Translations under genes and position numbers: made by a program
Source of the DNA: Clusia tigrina
Lineage: Eukaryota > Arthropoda > Insecta > Diptera > Clusiidae
Assembly (NCBI GenBank): GCA_920105625.2
Contig: OV050030.1
Span: 161,333,863-161,397,862 of the forward strand
DNA: 64,000 nucleotides
Direction of reading: 5' to 3'
Notes under the pieces: model-generated
Databases searched by the model: none
What the model was told of the DNA's origin: nothing
What the model saw: the letters and a program-made list of their open reading frames with translations, nothing else
In this document: positions 11,506 through 22,774 of the stretch, in pieces
Numbering within the stretch: position 1 is the first letter of the stretch
Layout: the number at the start of each line of letters is the position of its first letter

Positions 11506-11870
11506 TTATTTTTTAAAGATTAACAATCGCAAAAGTTGGTTTTGAGTTTCCAACAACTCGTGCAACATGCTTTGCATTGATGTCATAAACTCTCTTAATT
11601 TTGATATCATAGATTCTACATTTTGCATAAGATGTGCAAAGCTTCGAATTCCTTCAGATCCAGATTTTACTACGTTGGCATATAACATTGATGTAGAAGC
11701 GTTGCCACTGATCAGTTGCTTACGGGGTTCAATTGATTCGCAATATCTGTGTAATAAAAGCTGGTTGCTGTTTCTGATCTAATTTATTTTGTTAAATCCA
11801 CGGGTTGGTCTCTGTAGTTTCCCATGTGATTTAGCCCACAATTGCTTCATTTTTTTGCATTTATGTTTGA
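11506..11870 (-). pseudogene. Element C gag (ORF1) C-terminal relic
   Basis: A zinc-knuckle-like patch (NCGLNHMGNYR, compare CEGNHPANYKGC in element B) lies near 11850. It is followed by the Met/Leu-rich coiled end (SFAHLMQNVESMISKLREF, 11688-11506) that closes gag in this family. Stops lie between the two blocks. ORF2 begins immediately after, as in element B. Confidence 0.6.
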
Positions 11871-11900
11871 TTTGTCATACAAACACTTGGAGGAAAGGAA

Positions 11901-12537
11901 AGACAAACACAATGGAGTATATTGGGTGTGTTTCGCTACTTGTTAACTTTCTTTCATTCGGTTCAAATTCTACTTAAAATAGTGGCTGTGGTACTTTGTC
12001 TGTTTGTTTTCTTTCTAAGTCACATTTATGTCGACCATTTTTTATTTTTATTATTACATAAGTTCATTTAAAAATTATATAATATTTAAATAAATATATT
12101 GTATATAATATAGGGTATAATTTTCCTATTTGTTATTATTTTTTACTCTTGATTGTCACAGTTATATCATGACAAATTTTGATTTCAATTTAAATTTCTA
12201 ACTAAACTAATTTCCGTAATTATAATTGTTTAGCCTTGTCGTATATAAACTGCTTTTGTTTTTAATTTTCATTTTTATATAAATTTATGTTTTTTTTGAA
12301 ATTTTAATATAACTTTATATTAAATATTATGGAGCAAGACTTTATATATTATTTATATTTATATATTATGCATATTTAATATGTAATTATCCGCACTTAT
12401 TTTATAAAATTGGTAACAAACAAAATTGGTTTAGAAAAATAAAATTTGTTTTTTTAATCATAAAAATTCGTTTGCATCTTTTTCCAAATATATATTCATA
12501 TATTGGATTTAAATAAATTTGTATTCTATAATATTAA
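11901..12537. other. AT-rich, nothing recognised
   Basis: Long A/T runs without reading frames or repeats that I can link to another part of the window. Confidence 0.4.
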
Positions 12538-12538
12538 C

Positions 12539-12622
12539 ATTATTTCTCAGCGAATTTATTGACAAGACAAACTGGACACTCTAGTTGCAATTGTGTATGT
12601 GTGGTTATGCCATAGTAATAAC
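12539..12622 (-). repeat. Fold-back element left arm (M4)
   Basis: It matches the left arm of the fold-back at 38910-39460 (TTTCTCAG..TTTATTGACAA, AGTTGCAATT, TGTATGTGTGGTTATG). It directly abuts the start of element A1. The matching right arm lies beyond A1 at 22905-23041. Confidence 0.7.
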
Positions 12623-12853
12623 CAAACCCTCCACCTATTTTTGATTCAGGCATGAGTAATATAATTCCCTTAAAAGAATTACTTGAAGTAACTGCTAAGA
12701 AAGAATATGAACTCAGAGTTATAAACGGAGACGATGTCAAAATACAACGAAAGTCCGCTGACAAATTCTCAGCCATTACAAAGGCTCTAACCGAAACGAA
12801 CACTGGGTTTCATACTTTTAAATTGAAACAAGAAAGAGACTTTATTGTAGTAC
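12623..12853 (+). pseudogene. A1 gag (ORF1), N-terminal fragment
   Basis: The frame reads KPPPIF..., then IIPLKELLEVTAKKEYELRV, KFSAITKALTETNTGFHTF and KLKQERDFIVV. It matches the region before the zinc knuckles in B (PPPIFVDRVTNIAPLMKLL) and in A3. It stops at the solo LTR inserted in a Val-Gln/Arg junction and resumes at 14312. The 5' half of gag is missing because the element begins here against a fold-back arm. Confidence 0.83.
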
Positions 12854-13044
12854 TGTGAGGACGGAAAATACTACAAGTATTTTCCGCACACAGAACTCAT
12901 AGTCAGCATGCAACATCCCACAGTCTAACAAAAAGTAACCACCTCCCACGCTAAATGCAACAACAAAACATTTACGCACAGACGATCTGACCAATAAGCG
13001 TAAAGGATTTAATGATCTCAGAAACGTAAAGTGTTATACTGAAC

Positions 13045-13506
13045 ACTACAGCGACCAAAGGCGGAACACGGAGAAAAATGAGAGAGAGACACACAAAACA
13101 CATTCAGCAGGCGGAGTACAAATAAATATTTATAACAACAACAACAACAACAGTACAGCGACCGAAGGCGGAACATGGAGAAACAGAAACACGTCAACCG
13201 ATCGCAAGCGCAAAGCAGTAAACAGGCGGAGTACAAAAATATTTATTGCACCTACAACAACACAAGATCGAAAGCGGAACACAGAGAAACACGAAAGAGC
13301 ACCACACACACGCTAACCGATCGCACACGCAAATCAGTAAGCAGGCAGAGTGCAAACCAATCTCTGCAACAACAACAACACTACAGCGACCGAAGGTGGA
13401 GCACGGATGACAACGAGAGCGCACCACACATACGCGAACCGATAGCAAACGCAAAGCTGTAAACAGGCAGAGTATGAAGAAATGTTTCTACAACAACAAC
13501 AACACG
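13045..13506. repeat. Four tandem units of 110-125 bp in the solo LTR
   Basis: Units begin near 13045, 13153, 13263 and 13382. Each has a CAGCGACC-AAAGGCGGAACA-like start, an ACCGATCGCA-like middle, an AACAGGCGGAGTACAAA-like stretch and an ACAACAACA tail. They lie upstream of the TATA region, where enhancer-type repeats in LTRs usually sit. Confidence 0.75.
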
Positions 13507-13663
13507 ACAAATAACAGCAGCGATCAGACCACACTACTGCAAGCAACAACTCTGCTGGAAAACTAGAGGTATAACAACAAGGTGGTTAACCAGCAGAGGT
13601 TGAAGGTGGCCTAAGGACAACTGGACCACAATAACAACAAGCACTGATCCCATGGCAAGCTTT

Positions 13664-13690
13664 CGCTATATAAGCGAAGCGAACCGGACA
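13664..13690 (+). promoter_or_regulatory. TATA box inside an inverted repeat (solo LTR promoter)
   Basis: TTCGCTATATAAGCGAA places a TATATAA core between exact 6-base inverted arms TTCGCT and AGCGAA. About 20 bases on, GACAGTGAG could serve as an initiator. Position between the upstream repeats and the poly(A)-type signal fits the U3/R border of an LTR. Confidence 0.55.
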
Positions 13691-13799
13691 GTGAGGCACT
13701 CTCCGATGCAGCAGCAGTCAGGCAAGACACACCGCAGCAAGACTCCAGCACCAGTAGCACCAAGGTAAAATATACCCTTTACACAAGACTAGACTAACT

Positions 13800-14030
13800 C
13801 TAACGCTAAGACCGCCCCACGAGTTTATGGTTCTACCTATTCTCGTGGTGACTTTTACTAATGCTAAGACCGCCCCACAAGCTGATGGTTCTACCGCTTC
13901 TCGTGGTGACTTATACCAACGCTAAGACCGCCCCACGAGTTTATGGTTCTAGGGATTCTCGTGGAGACTAATACGTACGTACAGCACCGCGAGTTTATGG
14001 TTCTTCCGATTCTCGCGGAGACTAGCACTG
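13800..14030 (+). repeat. Four hairpin-forming tandem units of about 59 bp
   Basis: Each unit has a 7-base stem and 18-base loop. Units 1 and 3 pair CCACGAG with CTCGTGG (unit 1 at 13817-13823 and 13842-13848). Unit 2 has one mismatch. Unit 4 pairs CCGCGAG with CTCGCGG (13987-13993 and 14012-14018), a two-sided change that keeps pairing. They lie downstream of the TATA region and would be in the transcribed leader. Confidence 0.75.
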
Positions 14031-14315
14031 CCAAACGTGACCACACAGATGAGGCCTCAAGCGATTAGCAAGTCCAATTATTTAAGTTAATTAAATTAGC
14101 AGAGTAAAATCATTTAATTCTAAGTAATTTAGCCAAACTAATAAATTAATGTAAATTAAATTAGTAATTAAATTATAAACAATTGTAACTAAGTAAATGA
14201 ATTAAATAAAGTATACCACATATAAGTACACGCCCGCTTTCTAACATTAATTTCTGTATACGACCCCTGGAACCCGCTGAGTTTTACCCCAGCCGAAATA
14301 GAGTCGTTACAGTAC

Positions 14316-14806
14316 TAAGGGGTATGCACTGTTCAACCCCAATCGAAGAAATACGAGAAGCAATTGAGGAGTTGGGTTATACAGTTGTTAACGTTTGCAA
14401 TATTAGGCAAAGAACTTCAAAAAGCCGCTTTATGATTGTTGTCTGAAGCAATGCAGCAATAACAAAGACATATACGACTGTAATACACTATTAAAAACAC
14501 GAATTAAAATTGAGCCATCTAGGAAGAAATATTACGGACACAGCAAGCGATACTGCAACCGTAGCACACGATGCGTTAAATATACAGGAAACCACCTTAC
14601 TTCCAAATGTTTCCTCAAACTCGTATGCAACTATAGTACGAAACAATACTCCGGTAGAAACCAATACGAACCTAACCATTCCGCTCAACAATCCAAATAC
14701 TCAACTCAATGAGGTTATAACCGAGCTAAAAAGCATGCTTAAAACATTGATGGGTCAAGTGACTACATTAATTAATCTACTAACCACAGTCGTAGCAAAT
14801 ATGTAG
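14316..14806 (+). pseudogene. A1 gag (ORF1), C-terminal fragment
   Basis: After the solo LTR the text RGMHCSTPIEEIREAIEELG and VVNVCNIRQR continues the same protein. A frameshift follows. The zinc-knuckle region is damaged: the first knuckle reads GHSKRYC in another frame, a Cys of the next is replaced by Tyr, and a deletion relative to A3 removes the third (A3 keeps CEGNDPANYNGC). The last 99 codons include the Asn/Thr-rich patch and the hydrophobic end TLINLLTTVV. The stop is at 14804-14806. Confidence 0.82.
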
Positions 14807-15248
14807 AAATGAATAATGAGCTAGGATATATTAAAACAGTCCACAATCAGCAGTTTAAAATAAATACACCGAAACAAATTTAACTCGCAGGATATATTAA
14901 AGCAGTCCACAATCAGTATTTTAAATAAATACACCGAAACAAATTTAACTCGCAGGAAAATATGAAGGGAGAGGGACATTCCGGAAAAACTAATTAAAAA
15001 AACAGAAATATCAAGAAAGAAAAACGAAGGACGAAGGATCAATCAAGTGAAGTACAATATAGAAAGCAAGGACGAAGGACCACACATACTTTTATAATAT
15101 ATAAACTGTGAATTTGTAAAAATAATACAATAAACTAATACATTGTCATTGAGTTAACTAAAACTATAAAGAGATAAGGATTAAGGATCAAGTGAATTTT
15201 CTGTGTACGAACCCGCTGAGTTCTAGCCCAGCTACAAAGAGTAGTCAT
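14807..15248 (+). repeat. LTR-tail-like segment between A1 ORF1 and ORF2
   Basis: Two tandem 66-base units (from 14824 and from 14890) begin GGATATATTAAA. Further on lies a paired motif ACGAAGGAC. The end (15195-15245) matches the last 60 bases of the solo LTR: TTTTCTGTGTACGA, AACCCGCTGAGTTCTA and CCCAGC. The start of the endonuclease (the WNANG motif present in B and C) is missing and replaced by this segment. A3 has the same segment at 44546-44996 in the same place. Confidence 0.7.
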
Positions 15249-17840
15249 ATGCATGAAATATCAGCTTTCTTAGCATACAAAAATATTGACATTATGTTGA
15301 TATCTGAAACCCATTTCACTGAAAAAAGTCCTCGCAAAAATTCCACAATATGACCTATACTCCACAAACCAGCCAGCTGGCACTGCGCGTGGGGGAACTG
15401 CTGTAATTATTCGTAACAGAATTGCACACGTGGAGCACGAATGTTATAAAAAGAAATAATTACAATCAACGGTTATAACAATTGATGATTATAAAGGCCC
15501 CATAAGAATTGCAGGGGTATATAGCCCTCCCAACCATCCAGTTAACTTCGAACAGTTCCAAGAATTTTATAACTCCCTAGGATCAAGATTAATCGCTGGG
15601 GGTAATTATAATGCTAAGCATCCGCAAATGGTAACCTATATAAAGTAATGCAACAACACAGCCTGTACCACCTATCAACGGGCGAGCCAACCTACTGGCC
15701 AATGGACAGTAACAAGCTTCCAGACGTTATCGACTTTTTTGTGTCCAAAGGTGTACCAAAAACAAACACTTCCATGGAATCGTGCCTGGACCTGTCATCA
15801 GATCACTCTCCGAAAGTTCTAAGAATTAGCGGTGAGGTTCAGATCAGAGCAAGAACAATCTGTCTGCACAACAAAAGCACAAATTGGGAGTTGTTTAGAC
15901 AAAGAATTATCGAGACTCTAGTCACCAATATTCCTTTAAAACACAAAACCAATATAGACGATGCAGTAGAACTTTTGAACTCAACCATTCAGCATGCTGC
16001 ATGGACTTCTACATTGGAGCCCAGCTGTATAAGTAATCATCGTGATGTAAGCCAGGTTGTAAAGGAGCAACTAAAAGAAAATCGGAGACTGCGTCGAATT
16101 TGGCAAATGACCAGAAGCCCCTATGACAAAAAACGGTTCAATTGAGCTACAAAGCAATTCAAAAACGCCCTACGGTCAACAAAAAGTTCAGAAATACAAA
16201 GCTATCTCAGCAGCTTGTCACCTTCACAGGCTTCATGTTATTCTCTATGGAAAGCTACAAAAAAACTAAATCAACCAACATCACATGTGCCACCTATTAA
16301 AACGAAAGATGGCGGATGGGCCAGATCTGACAAGGAAAAAGCACATTCATTTGCTTTTCATTTATTAGAAGTATTTGCGCCGTTTCCAAGCAAATATCCA
16401 CAAGAAGACATAAGAATAGCTGAATTACTAGATGCCCTATACCAAATGGATATTTCGATCCAGCATTTAAAATAAAAGAAATTAGAGGAATTATCAAGAA
16501 TACGCTAAAAGACAAAAAATCGCCGGGATATGACCTTATTACGAGCAGATTCCTAAAGGAGCTACAAGATTGCGGCTTTAAATTCATTGCCCAATTATTC
16601 AATGCGATTATCCGATGTGACCACTTCCCAAGCCAATGGAAAATTTCTCAAATTATCCTTGTTCCCAAACCTGGGAATCCGGAAGAAGTGGTCACCTCAA
16701 ATAGACCAATAATCTTGCTTTCGATACTTTCTAAGAAATGTTTGAGAAACTTCTTTTGAAGCGACTCCTCCCAACCATCGAGTCAAAACAACTTACACCT
16801 TCCCATCAATTTGGATTCCGAAAGCATCACGGTATGATAGAACAAATAAATCGAGTATATGCATTTGCACGGAATGCACTAGAAAATAGAGAATATTGTT
16901 CAGCCGCATTTCTGGATATCACCCAAGCATTCCACAAGGTGTGACCCCACGGGTTACTATACTGAATTGAACATACATTTACCCTATCCCTACTTTGCCA
17001 TATTTAAGTCCTACTTAGAAAGCCGATTCTTCATGGTCAAAGTTAACAGCGACGTAACTTCCCTCTATCCAATCAAAGCTGGTGTTCCACAAGGGAGCGT
17101 TTTGGGACCTGTGCTCTACACACTATTCACGGCTGACCTGCCTCTGACTGATACCCCATATACCGTAACTTTGCAGATGATACTGTTGTAATGGCCAGCA
17201 AAAAAAACCCGTGTTAACCTCGAAGCATTTGCAGGATAACCTGAATCAAATTGACTTTTGGCTAGACAAGTGGCGAATAAAAGCAAATGCAATAAAATCA
17301 GTGCAAACGACTTTTACCCTACGTGCAGGTTCTTGCCCTCCAGTGACACTAAATAACTGCCAATTGCCACAAGCAGACCATGCAAAATACCTTGGGGTGC
17401 ACCTGGATCGGCGCCTTACGTGGCGCTGTCACATCTTCTCCAAACGGAAACAACTTGGACTAACGTTTAGGTGATTGTTCTGGCTACTTGGACGAAGTTC
17501 GGCCCTAACACTTGAAAATAAAGTCCTGATATATAGGTAATATGGACTTATGTTATTCAAATTTGGGGATCAGCATCCAAGTCAAACCTGGACATCCTAC
17601 AACGATTCCAATCAAACGCTATACGACTGTATGCTAATGCACCTTGGTATGTCAGCAACGACATCGTTCATCGCCATCTAAACATCCCAAAAGTAAATGA
17701 TGAAATCATTAAATATAGCCACTCATATCGCAAACGTCTTAGAGTCCATCCTAACAAACTGGCGGTAGAATTGATAACCAGCGCGCGAAGGCTAAAAAAA
17801 TATTTACCATCGGACTTACCATTCAGATTTACCCGCTAAG
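15249..17840 (+). pseudogene. A1 ORF2: endonuclease and reverse transcriptase
   Basis: Endonuclease blocks: KNIDIMLISETHF (15285 on), GGTAVIIRN, a GNYNAK where the family has GGDYNAK, then 15648-16145 with PTYWPMDSNKLPDVIDFFVS and LSSDHSPK. The linker includes SLWKATKKLNQP (16220-16475). RT: PGYDLITSRFLKEL, HFPSQWKISQIILVPKPG, QFGFRKHHG, AAFLDITQAFHKV, AGVPQGSVLGPVLY, FADDTVV in a shifted frame near 17170, and thumb YLGVHLDRRLTWR (17390). Multiple frameshifts and stops occur (after THFTEK, near 16140, 16475, 16942, 17190 and 17470). The protein would lack RNase H, as usual for Jockey. Confidence 0.85.
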
Positions 17841-17977
17841 ATTAAATTAGAATTAAAAAGTAAAAAATAAGAATAAATTAAAAAAAAAAAATTAAAAAAA
17901 TAGACAAATATCATGAATGACTGAAATTAATATATATGAAATCTAACTTTGTTAAATTAATGTACTTAATGTATTGA

Positions 17978-18406
17978 CATTTGTAAATGTTGATAAAGTT
18001 GGCAACTCTTACAAAGTGAAAAACTAATCCGATAGTGATAATAAAATTTAACAAAAATCGAGGTATTTAATGAGAAAATAATAACAATTTCGCACAAGCG
18101 TGAAAGTGCAAAATTTTCTGCGTCGGAAGAGTGCCGAGTGCAGTGATTCTGAAAACAACTAACTTAAAATTCTTTAATTTTTAAATAAAGTGTAAAAACA
18201 AAAACAAAATATACAAAAATAAAAACAACAAAATTATAAAGTGAGAAACAACAAATAATCACAAAGTGAGACAACCGCAAAATAGCACAGCTATTATACG
18301 GTTATGTATGTACACAAATACGTTAAATTAAAAGCGGCTTAGCAAGTATCTAGTGTAGAGTTGCCAAAGTTAATTTTAAACAAAAATAAATAATAAAGAA
18401 AAAAAA
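17978..18406 (+). promoter_or_regulatory. 5' UTR / internal promoter region of element B
   Basis: 429 bases from the 5' target duplication to the ORF1 ATG. Full-length Jockey elements carry an internal pol II promoter at their very 5' end. Here the first bases are CATTTGTAAATG, and a GAAAGTGCAAAA / GAAGAGTGCCGAGTGCAGTG stretch lies near 18100-18145. The exact promoter elements cannot be fixed by eye. Confidence 0.5.
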
Positions 18407-19970
18407 ATGGGTGTAGACCGTACCCCACCTTGAAGGGAAGGTCAGCAACAAGAAGAGCAGCAACAACAACAACAACAACAACAACAACAGCAGCAGCAGC
18501 AGAAGCAACAACAACAACAACAACAGCAGCAACACCGAGAAAAACAACATCAGGAACAACAACAGCAGCATCAACAACTGCAAACACAAAAGAAACCCCT
18601 TCTTCAGAATCCGCTCCAAAATTCCTGGAGTCCTCAATGCCCCTCGCCACAATCAAGCTCGACTTTTCCAAATAAAAACAGCTCTCAACAAACTGTCCAA
18701 CAACAAATTGATCAGCTTCAACGCCAGCTTCAGCTGCTATACAAACAACAGCAACCAGTTGCCTCTCCCCAAGTCACAGTAAGTGTACCCTCCCACGACG
18801 AGGACTGGAAAACGGTTATAAACAAGAAAAGGCAGGGAGAGAGTCCAGGTAAGACAAAGACCACTCAAAAACAAGCTAAACTTGAAAAATACTGGCTAGG
18901 AGATCCGAAAGGAACCGAAAATCGATTTTCGTCCCTAGAAGAAGTTGAAGAATGTGACCAAAAAAGCACAGAACATAAAGAAAAAGTGTCTAAGCCCCCA
19001 CCAATATTTGTTGACAGAGTTACCAATATAGCTCCTCTAATGAAACTATTGTCTGAAGCTGCTCCAAATTCATACGAATTAAAGCTCATAAACAATGAGC
19101 AAGTTAAAATCCAGGCATTTTCTCCAGAAGCCTACAAGACAATAGTCAACCAGCTTGAGCTAAAAAACACCGAATTTTTCACCTATAAGCCAAAACAAGA
19201 AAGAGGCTTCAAAGTAGTACTGAAAAATATGCACCCATCTATAGGCACAGATGAAATAACCCAAGCCCTGCAAAACCTCGGTCACTCTGTCACGAATATT
19301 TGGAACATAAAGCGAAGAAACACAAAAAAGCCTCTGCCAATGTTTATCATTGAACTTCAAACAAACTCAAACAATAAAGAAATTTATGAAGTCAAATACC
19401 TGCTTCATACAAAAATTGTTTTTGAGCCCCCCCCGACCGACTCGCGATATTCCCCAATGCGCTAACTGTCAGCAGTATGGGCATACAAAAACGTACTGTC
19501 GCAGGAAACCAATGTGCATTAAATGCGCCGGAAGCCACACGTCTTCAGATTGTGTACGTAAAAGCAGATCAGATGAAGTCAAATGCGCCTTGTGTGAAGG
19601 TAATCACCCAGCAAATTACAAAGGTTGTGTAGTCTATAAAAATCTTCAGAAAATGAAATACCCACAATTAAGGAAAAACGACAATTGACCCATGAATCCT
19701 ACTCAACAACAGGAAGTTCTGGTAAATCCCAGTACATCAAAACAAACTCAAAATGTACTTTCATACGCTCAGGCACTGAAACACTCAACACAAGCAACTA
19801 ATGAAAACACAACGGCCCTACCAATTAATACTGTTCCTGCAGAAACCCAAGCCCCGAACGAAATGCGAGAAATGATAATGCTACTCCGGCAAGTCATGCA
19901 ACAAATCACAACAATGATGAACTTATTAGTGACCCTCACGACTAAGAATTGCTCATCCTCAATCCCATAA
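18407..19970 (+). pseudogene. Element B ORF1 (gag), three lesions
   Basis: An RNA-binding gag-like protein. From the ATG at 18407 come eight codons and then TGA at 18431-18433, probably a decayed CGA. The frame continues through a Gln-rich tract (18443-18600), SSTFPNKN, NRFSSLEEVEE and PPPIFVDR, then the conserved NPLPMF-like region (KPLPMFIIELQ). A run of eight C at 19427-19434 has one base too many and shifts the frame. Downstream are three zinc knuckles (CANCQQYGHTKTYC, CIKCAGSHTSSDC, CALCEGNHPANYKGC). Another TGA lies at 19686-19688, then 92 codons end at 19970, overlapping ORF2. With these lesions the full protein cannot be made. Confidence 0.9.
18443..18570 (+). repeat. CAA/CAG repeat encoding poly-Gln in ORF1
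   Basis: Nearly uninterrupted CAA and CAG codons encode more than 30 Gln residues near the gag N-terminus. Read in other frames they produce poly-Thr/Ala or, on the minus strand, poly-Leu/Val; those frames are not genes. Confidence 0.85.
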
Positions 19971-22621
19971 AAATCATTCTATGGAACGCTAATGGGCTGT
20001 CAAAACATTTATTAGAGATTAAAAAATTCCTTAAAACATACGAAATAGATATACTCCTAATATCTGAAACCCATTTCAGCAACAAAAGCCATTTTCAGAT
20101 TCCGAACTTTAAGTTTTATCACACCCTGCACCCAGATAATAAGGCTCATGCAGGTTCAGCAATATTAATACGCAATAACATAAAACACTGTGAGAGCACA
20201 TCTTATCGCACAGAATCTATACAAGCCACGAATATAATTGTTGATGACTGGAAAGGGCCAATTACAATTTCCGCTGTCTACAGCCCACCTAAACACACAA
20301 TAAAAATGGAGGAGTATGAGAATTTCTTTAAGACCCTTGGCAATAGATTCCTAGCTGGAGGAGACTATAACGCAAAGCACACATACTGGGGCTCCCGTCT
20401 CACTACACCAAAAGGTCGACAGCTTTATGTGGCCATTGGAAAATTAAATTTACTCCCTGTCTCTTCAGGTACACCAACATACTGGCCAACAGATGTAAGA
20501 AAAATTCCCGACTTGATTGACTTCTGTGTGACGAAAGGTATCATGCTTAGTGATCTTAAATGTAGCCCATGTTTTGAGCTGTCTTCTGACCACTCTCCAG
20601 TTCTCGTCGAGCTTAACAACAATCTTGCCCTTCTTCCCAGTCAATGTAGCTTACATAATCACAAAACTGATTGGAATCGCTTCCGATATATGGTATCTTC
20701 CACAATTGATTTAAAACTATCACTGAAATCTGAAGAAGATATCATTGCGGCTGTTGAACACTTCAACAACTGCCTGCAACAAGCTGCGTGGGACTCCACC
20801 CCCACACTAAATGAGCGAGAATCAACGAACATCTCCAAACCTATAAAAGAAAAACTGAGAGAAAAGCGATATGCAAGAAAAAAGTGGCAACAAACTAGAC
20901 ATCCTGAGGACAAGAAAAAATTAAATGCGCTTACAAAAGAACTTAAAGAGATCCTTAATAACGAACGAAACACCCAACTCCATCATTACCTCAGTAATCT
21001 CGATGCAACAGCTGCTACAGAATACTCTCTCTGGAAAGCAACTAGGAATCTAAAGAGACCCACAATGTTCCAATCCGCTTTACGAATGGAAAATAACGAA
21101 TGGGCTAAAAGTGACCTTGAAAGAGCAGTCACATTTGCCCGACACTTAAAAAAAGTATTTACCCCACAGGAAATCGAGCCCCCAGCATGTGTAACAGAAG
21201 AAGTGAAAAGTGTTCTGAGTAATATCCATCAGATGGACCTACCCATACGTAAATTTTCCAAATCTGAAGTGAAAGCAGCTATTGATAAGCTAAATATTAA
21301 GAAAGCCCCTGGGTACGACCTTATCACTGGAAAAATAGTAAAACAACTTCCAGAAGAAGGAGTGACATATCTTACCTACTTATTTAACGCGGTACTAACA
21401 TCTGGCTTTATACCTCCCCAATGGAAAGTATCACAATTAAAAATGATTCTCAAACCCGGAAAAAGCGCTGATAAAGTTGAATCGTATCGTCATAAAGTTG
21501 AATCGTAACTCATGGAAACCCTTTTCCTGAAAAGACTACTCCCAATTATAGAAGAGCGAAAGCTAATTCCAAATCATCAATTTGGATTCAGGAAAAAACA
21601 CAGCACAATCGAACAGGTTCATAGGATTGTTGAGTATATACACACTGCATTCGAACATAAACAATATTGTACAGCAGTGTTTCTTGACATCTCGCAAGCA
21701 TTTGATCGCGTTTGGCACGATGGCTTGCTTTACAAAATAAAAACTACACTCCCCATTAACTACTATGTGTTAATCAAGTCCTATCTTACAAATAGATATT
21801 TTTTCGTAAAGCAAGGTGAGGAACAATCTGAGCTCCATGAAAGCTCAGCAGGCGTACCCCAAGGAAGTGTCTTGGGCCCAATACTTTATCTACTTCACAC
21901 GTACGACTTACCATCAGCTGAAGGAGTCACCATAGGTACCTTTGCAGATGACACTGCTGTCTTAGCTGTTGACACTCTCCCACACTTAGCTTCCTCTAAA
22001 ATCCAGAGTGGGCTAAACAAAATTACTGACTGGCTAAAAAAATGGAAAATCAAGTTGAACGAAACAAAATCAGTCCAGGTTACATTCACTCTCAAACGAA
22101 ACACCTGCCCACCCGTTAAACTCAACGGCATAAATATACCCCAATGTAATGAGGCTAGATACCTTGGGATGCACCTCGACAGAAGATTAACTTGGAAAAC
22201 ACATATATTTATAAAACGAAAATCACTCGGTATAAAGCTCAGAAATCTACACTGGCTCTTGAATCGAAACTCCAAAGTCTCAATCAATAGCAAATTGCTC
22301 TTGTACTCAGCAATTTTAAAACCAGTTTGGACATACGGTATTCAGCTGTGGGGCACTGCGGCAACTTCCAATGTTTAAATACTTCAAAGATTCCAATCAA
22401 AGACCCTAAGAATGATTGTAAACGCGCCCTATTATGTCACAAACAACCAAATCCATCGTGACCTCAAAGTTCCTACAGTCGCTCAAGAAATAAAAAAGCT
22501 CTCTACTTCGCACAATCTGAGACTCCTAGTCCACCCAAATTCACTGATATCGGAACTCACTTCCAACCCCTTCACTTTCATCCGACTGAAGAGAAAATCC
22601 ACAACAGATCTCCTGTGCTAA
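19949..22621 (+). pseudogene. Element B ORF2: endonuclease and reverse transcriptase, two stops
   Basis: The start overlaps the ORF1 end by 22 bases. Endonuclease: ILWNANGLSK, LLISETHFS, GGDYNAKHTYWGS, PTYWPTDVRKIPDLIDF, LSSDHSPV, all catalytic motifs kept. The linker ends in SLWKATRNLKRP. RT: KAPGYDLITGKI, PPQWKVSQLKMILKPG, then a 21-base tandem duplication (ATAAAGTTGAATCGTA at 21471 and 21492) where PISLLP is expected, creating TAA at 21506-21508. RT resumes with QFGFRKKHSTIEQ, AVFLDISQAFDRVWH, GVPQGSVLGP, TFADDTAVL and YLGMHLDRRLTWK. TAA at 22376-22378 follows TSNV; the tail then stays open to 22621. No RNase H. Confidence 0.92.
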
Positions 22622-22741
22622 TAGGCAATGGCTGCACCACTGGGTGTAGTCCATAAAAGACAGTATATACACAAATTAGTCTTAAGTTATTAAATATTGC
22701 TGAATGTGATTGAATGTAACAGATTGCAATAAAATATTTGG

Positions 22742-22774
<33 letters not shown>
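22622..22774 (+). other. Element B 3' UTR and poly(A) tail
   Basis: A short 3' UTR contains AATAAAATA near 22729. The A-run at 22747-22774 is the retrotransposed tail; its last two A may belong to the target duplication. Confidence 0.9.

Larger units (their letters stand above)
8440..11900 (-). mobile_element. Jockey-type non-LTR element C (minus strand, decayed)
   Basis: Reading leftwards one finds the end of gag, then endonuclease, linker and reverse transcriptase of ORF2, then a 3' UTR ending near a T-rich stretch (8440-8455, an A-rich tail on the coding strand). Several frameshifts and stops break both ORFs. A 418-bp insertion (9242-9659) splits the RT just after the catalytic LADD box. 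The 5' part of gag is missing or unreadable beyond about 11900. Confidence 0.85.
12854..14311 (+). mobile_element. Solo LTR (1458 bp) inside A1 gag
   Basis: The insert starts TGTGAGG, ends GTTACA and is flanked by GTAC on both sides (12850-12853, 14312-14315), so it has TG...CA ends and a 4-bp target duplication. Excising it restores the gag frame. No internal retroviral genes are present, so it is a solo LTR left by recombination between two LTRs. It has a TATA region near 13670, an ATTAAATAAAG poly(A)-type signal near 14205, and two internal tandem-repeat arrays. Its 3' end resembles the end of the inter-ORF segment at 14807-15248. Plus orientation is inferred from TATA and poly(A) order. 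Confidence 0.85.
17978..22772 (+). mobile_element. Jockey-type non-LTR element B, full length, nested in A1
   Basis: A 4.8-kb copy flanked by the 10-base target duplication AATGTATTGA (17968-17977 and 22773-22782) and ending in a poly(A) tail. It contains 5' UTR, ORF1, ORF2 and 3' UTR in order. The target is the 3' UTR of A1, whose sequence resumes without loss after the tail. Only a handful of lesions break the ORFs, so it is younger than A1. Confidence 0.94.

Noticed and set aside
13045..14030. CRISPR-like regular repeats
   Set aside because: The genome is eukaryotic in character, the units are adjacent without unique spacers of constant size, and they lie inside an LTR.
18339..18675. Open frames of poly-Val/Ala, poly-Leu and poly-Thr
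   Set aside because: They are other-frame readings of the CAA/CAG tract that encodes poly-Gln in element B gag.
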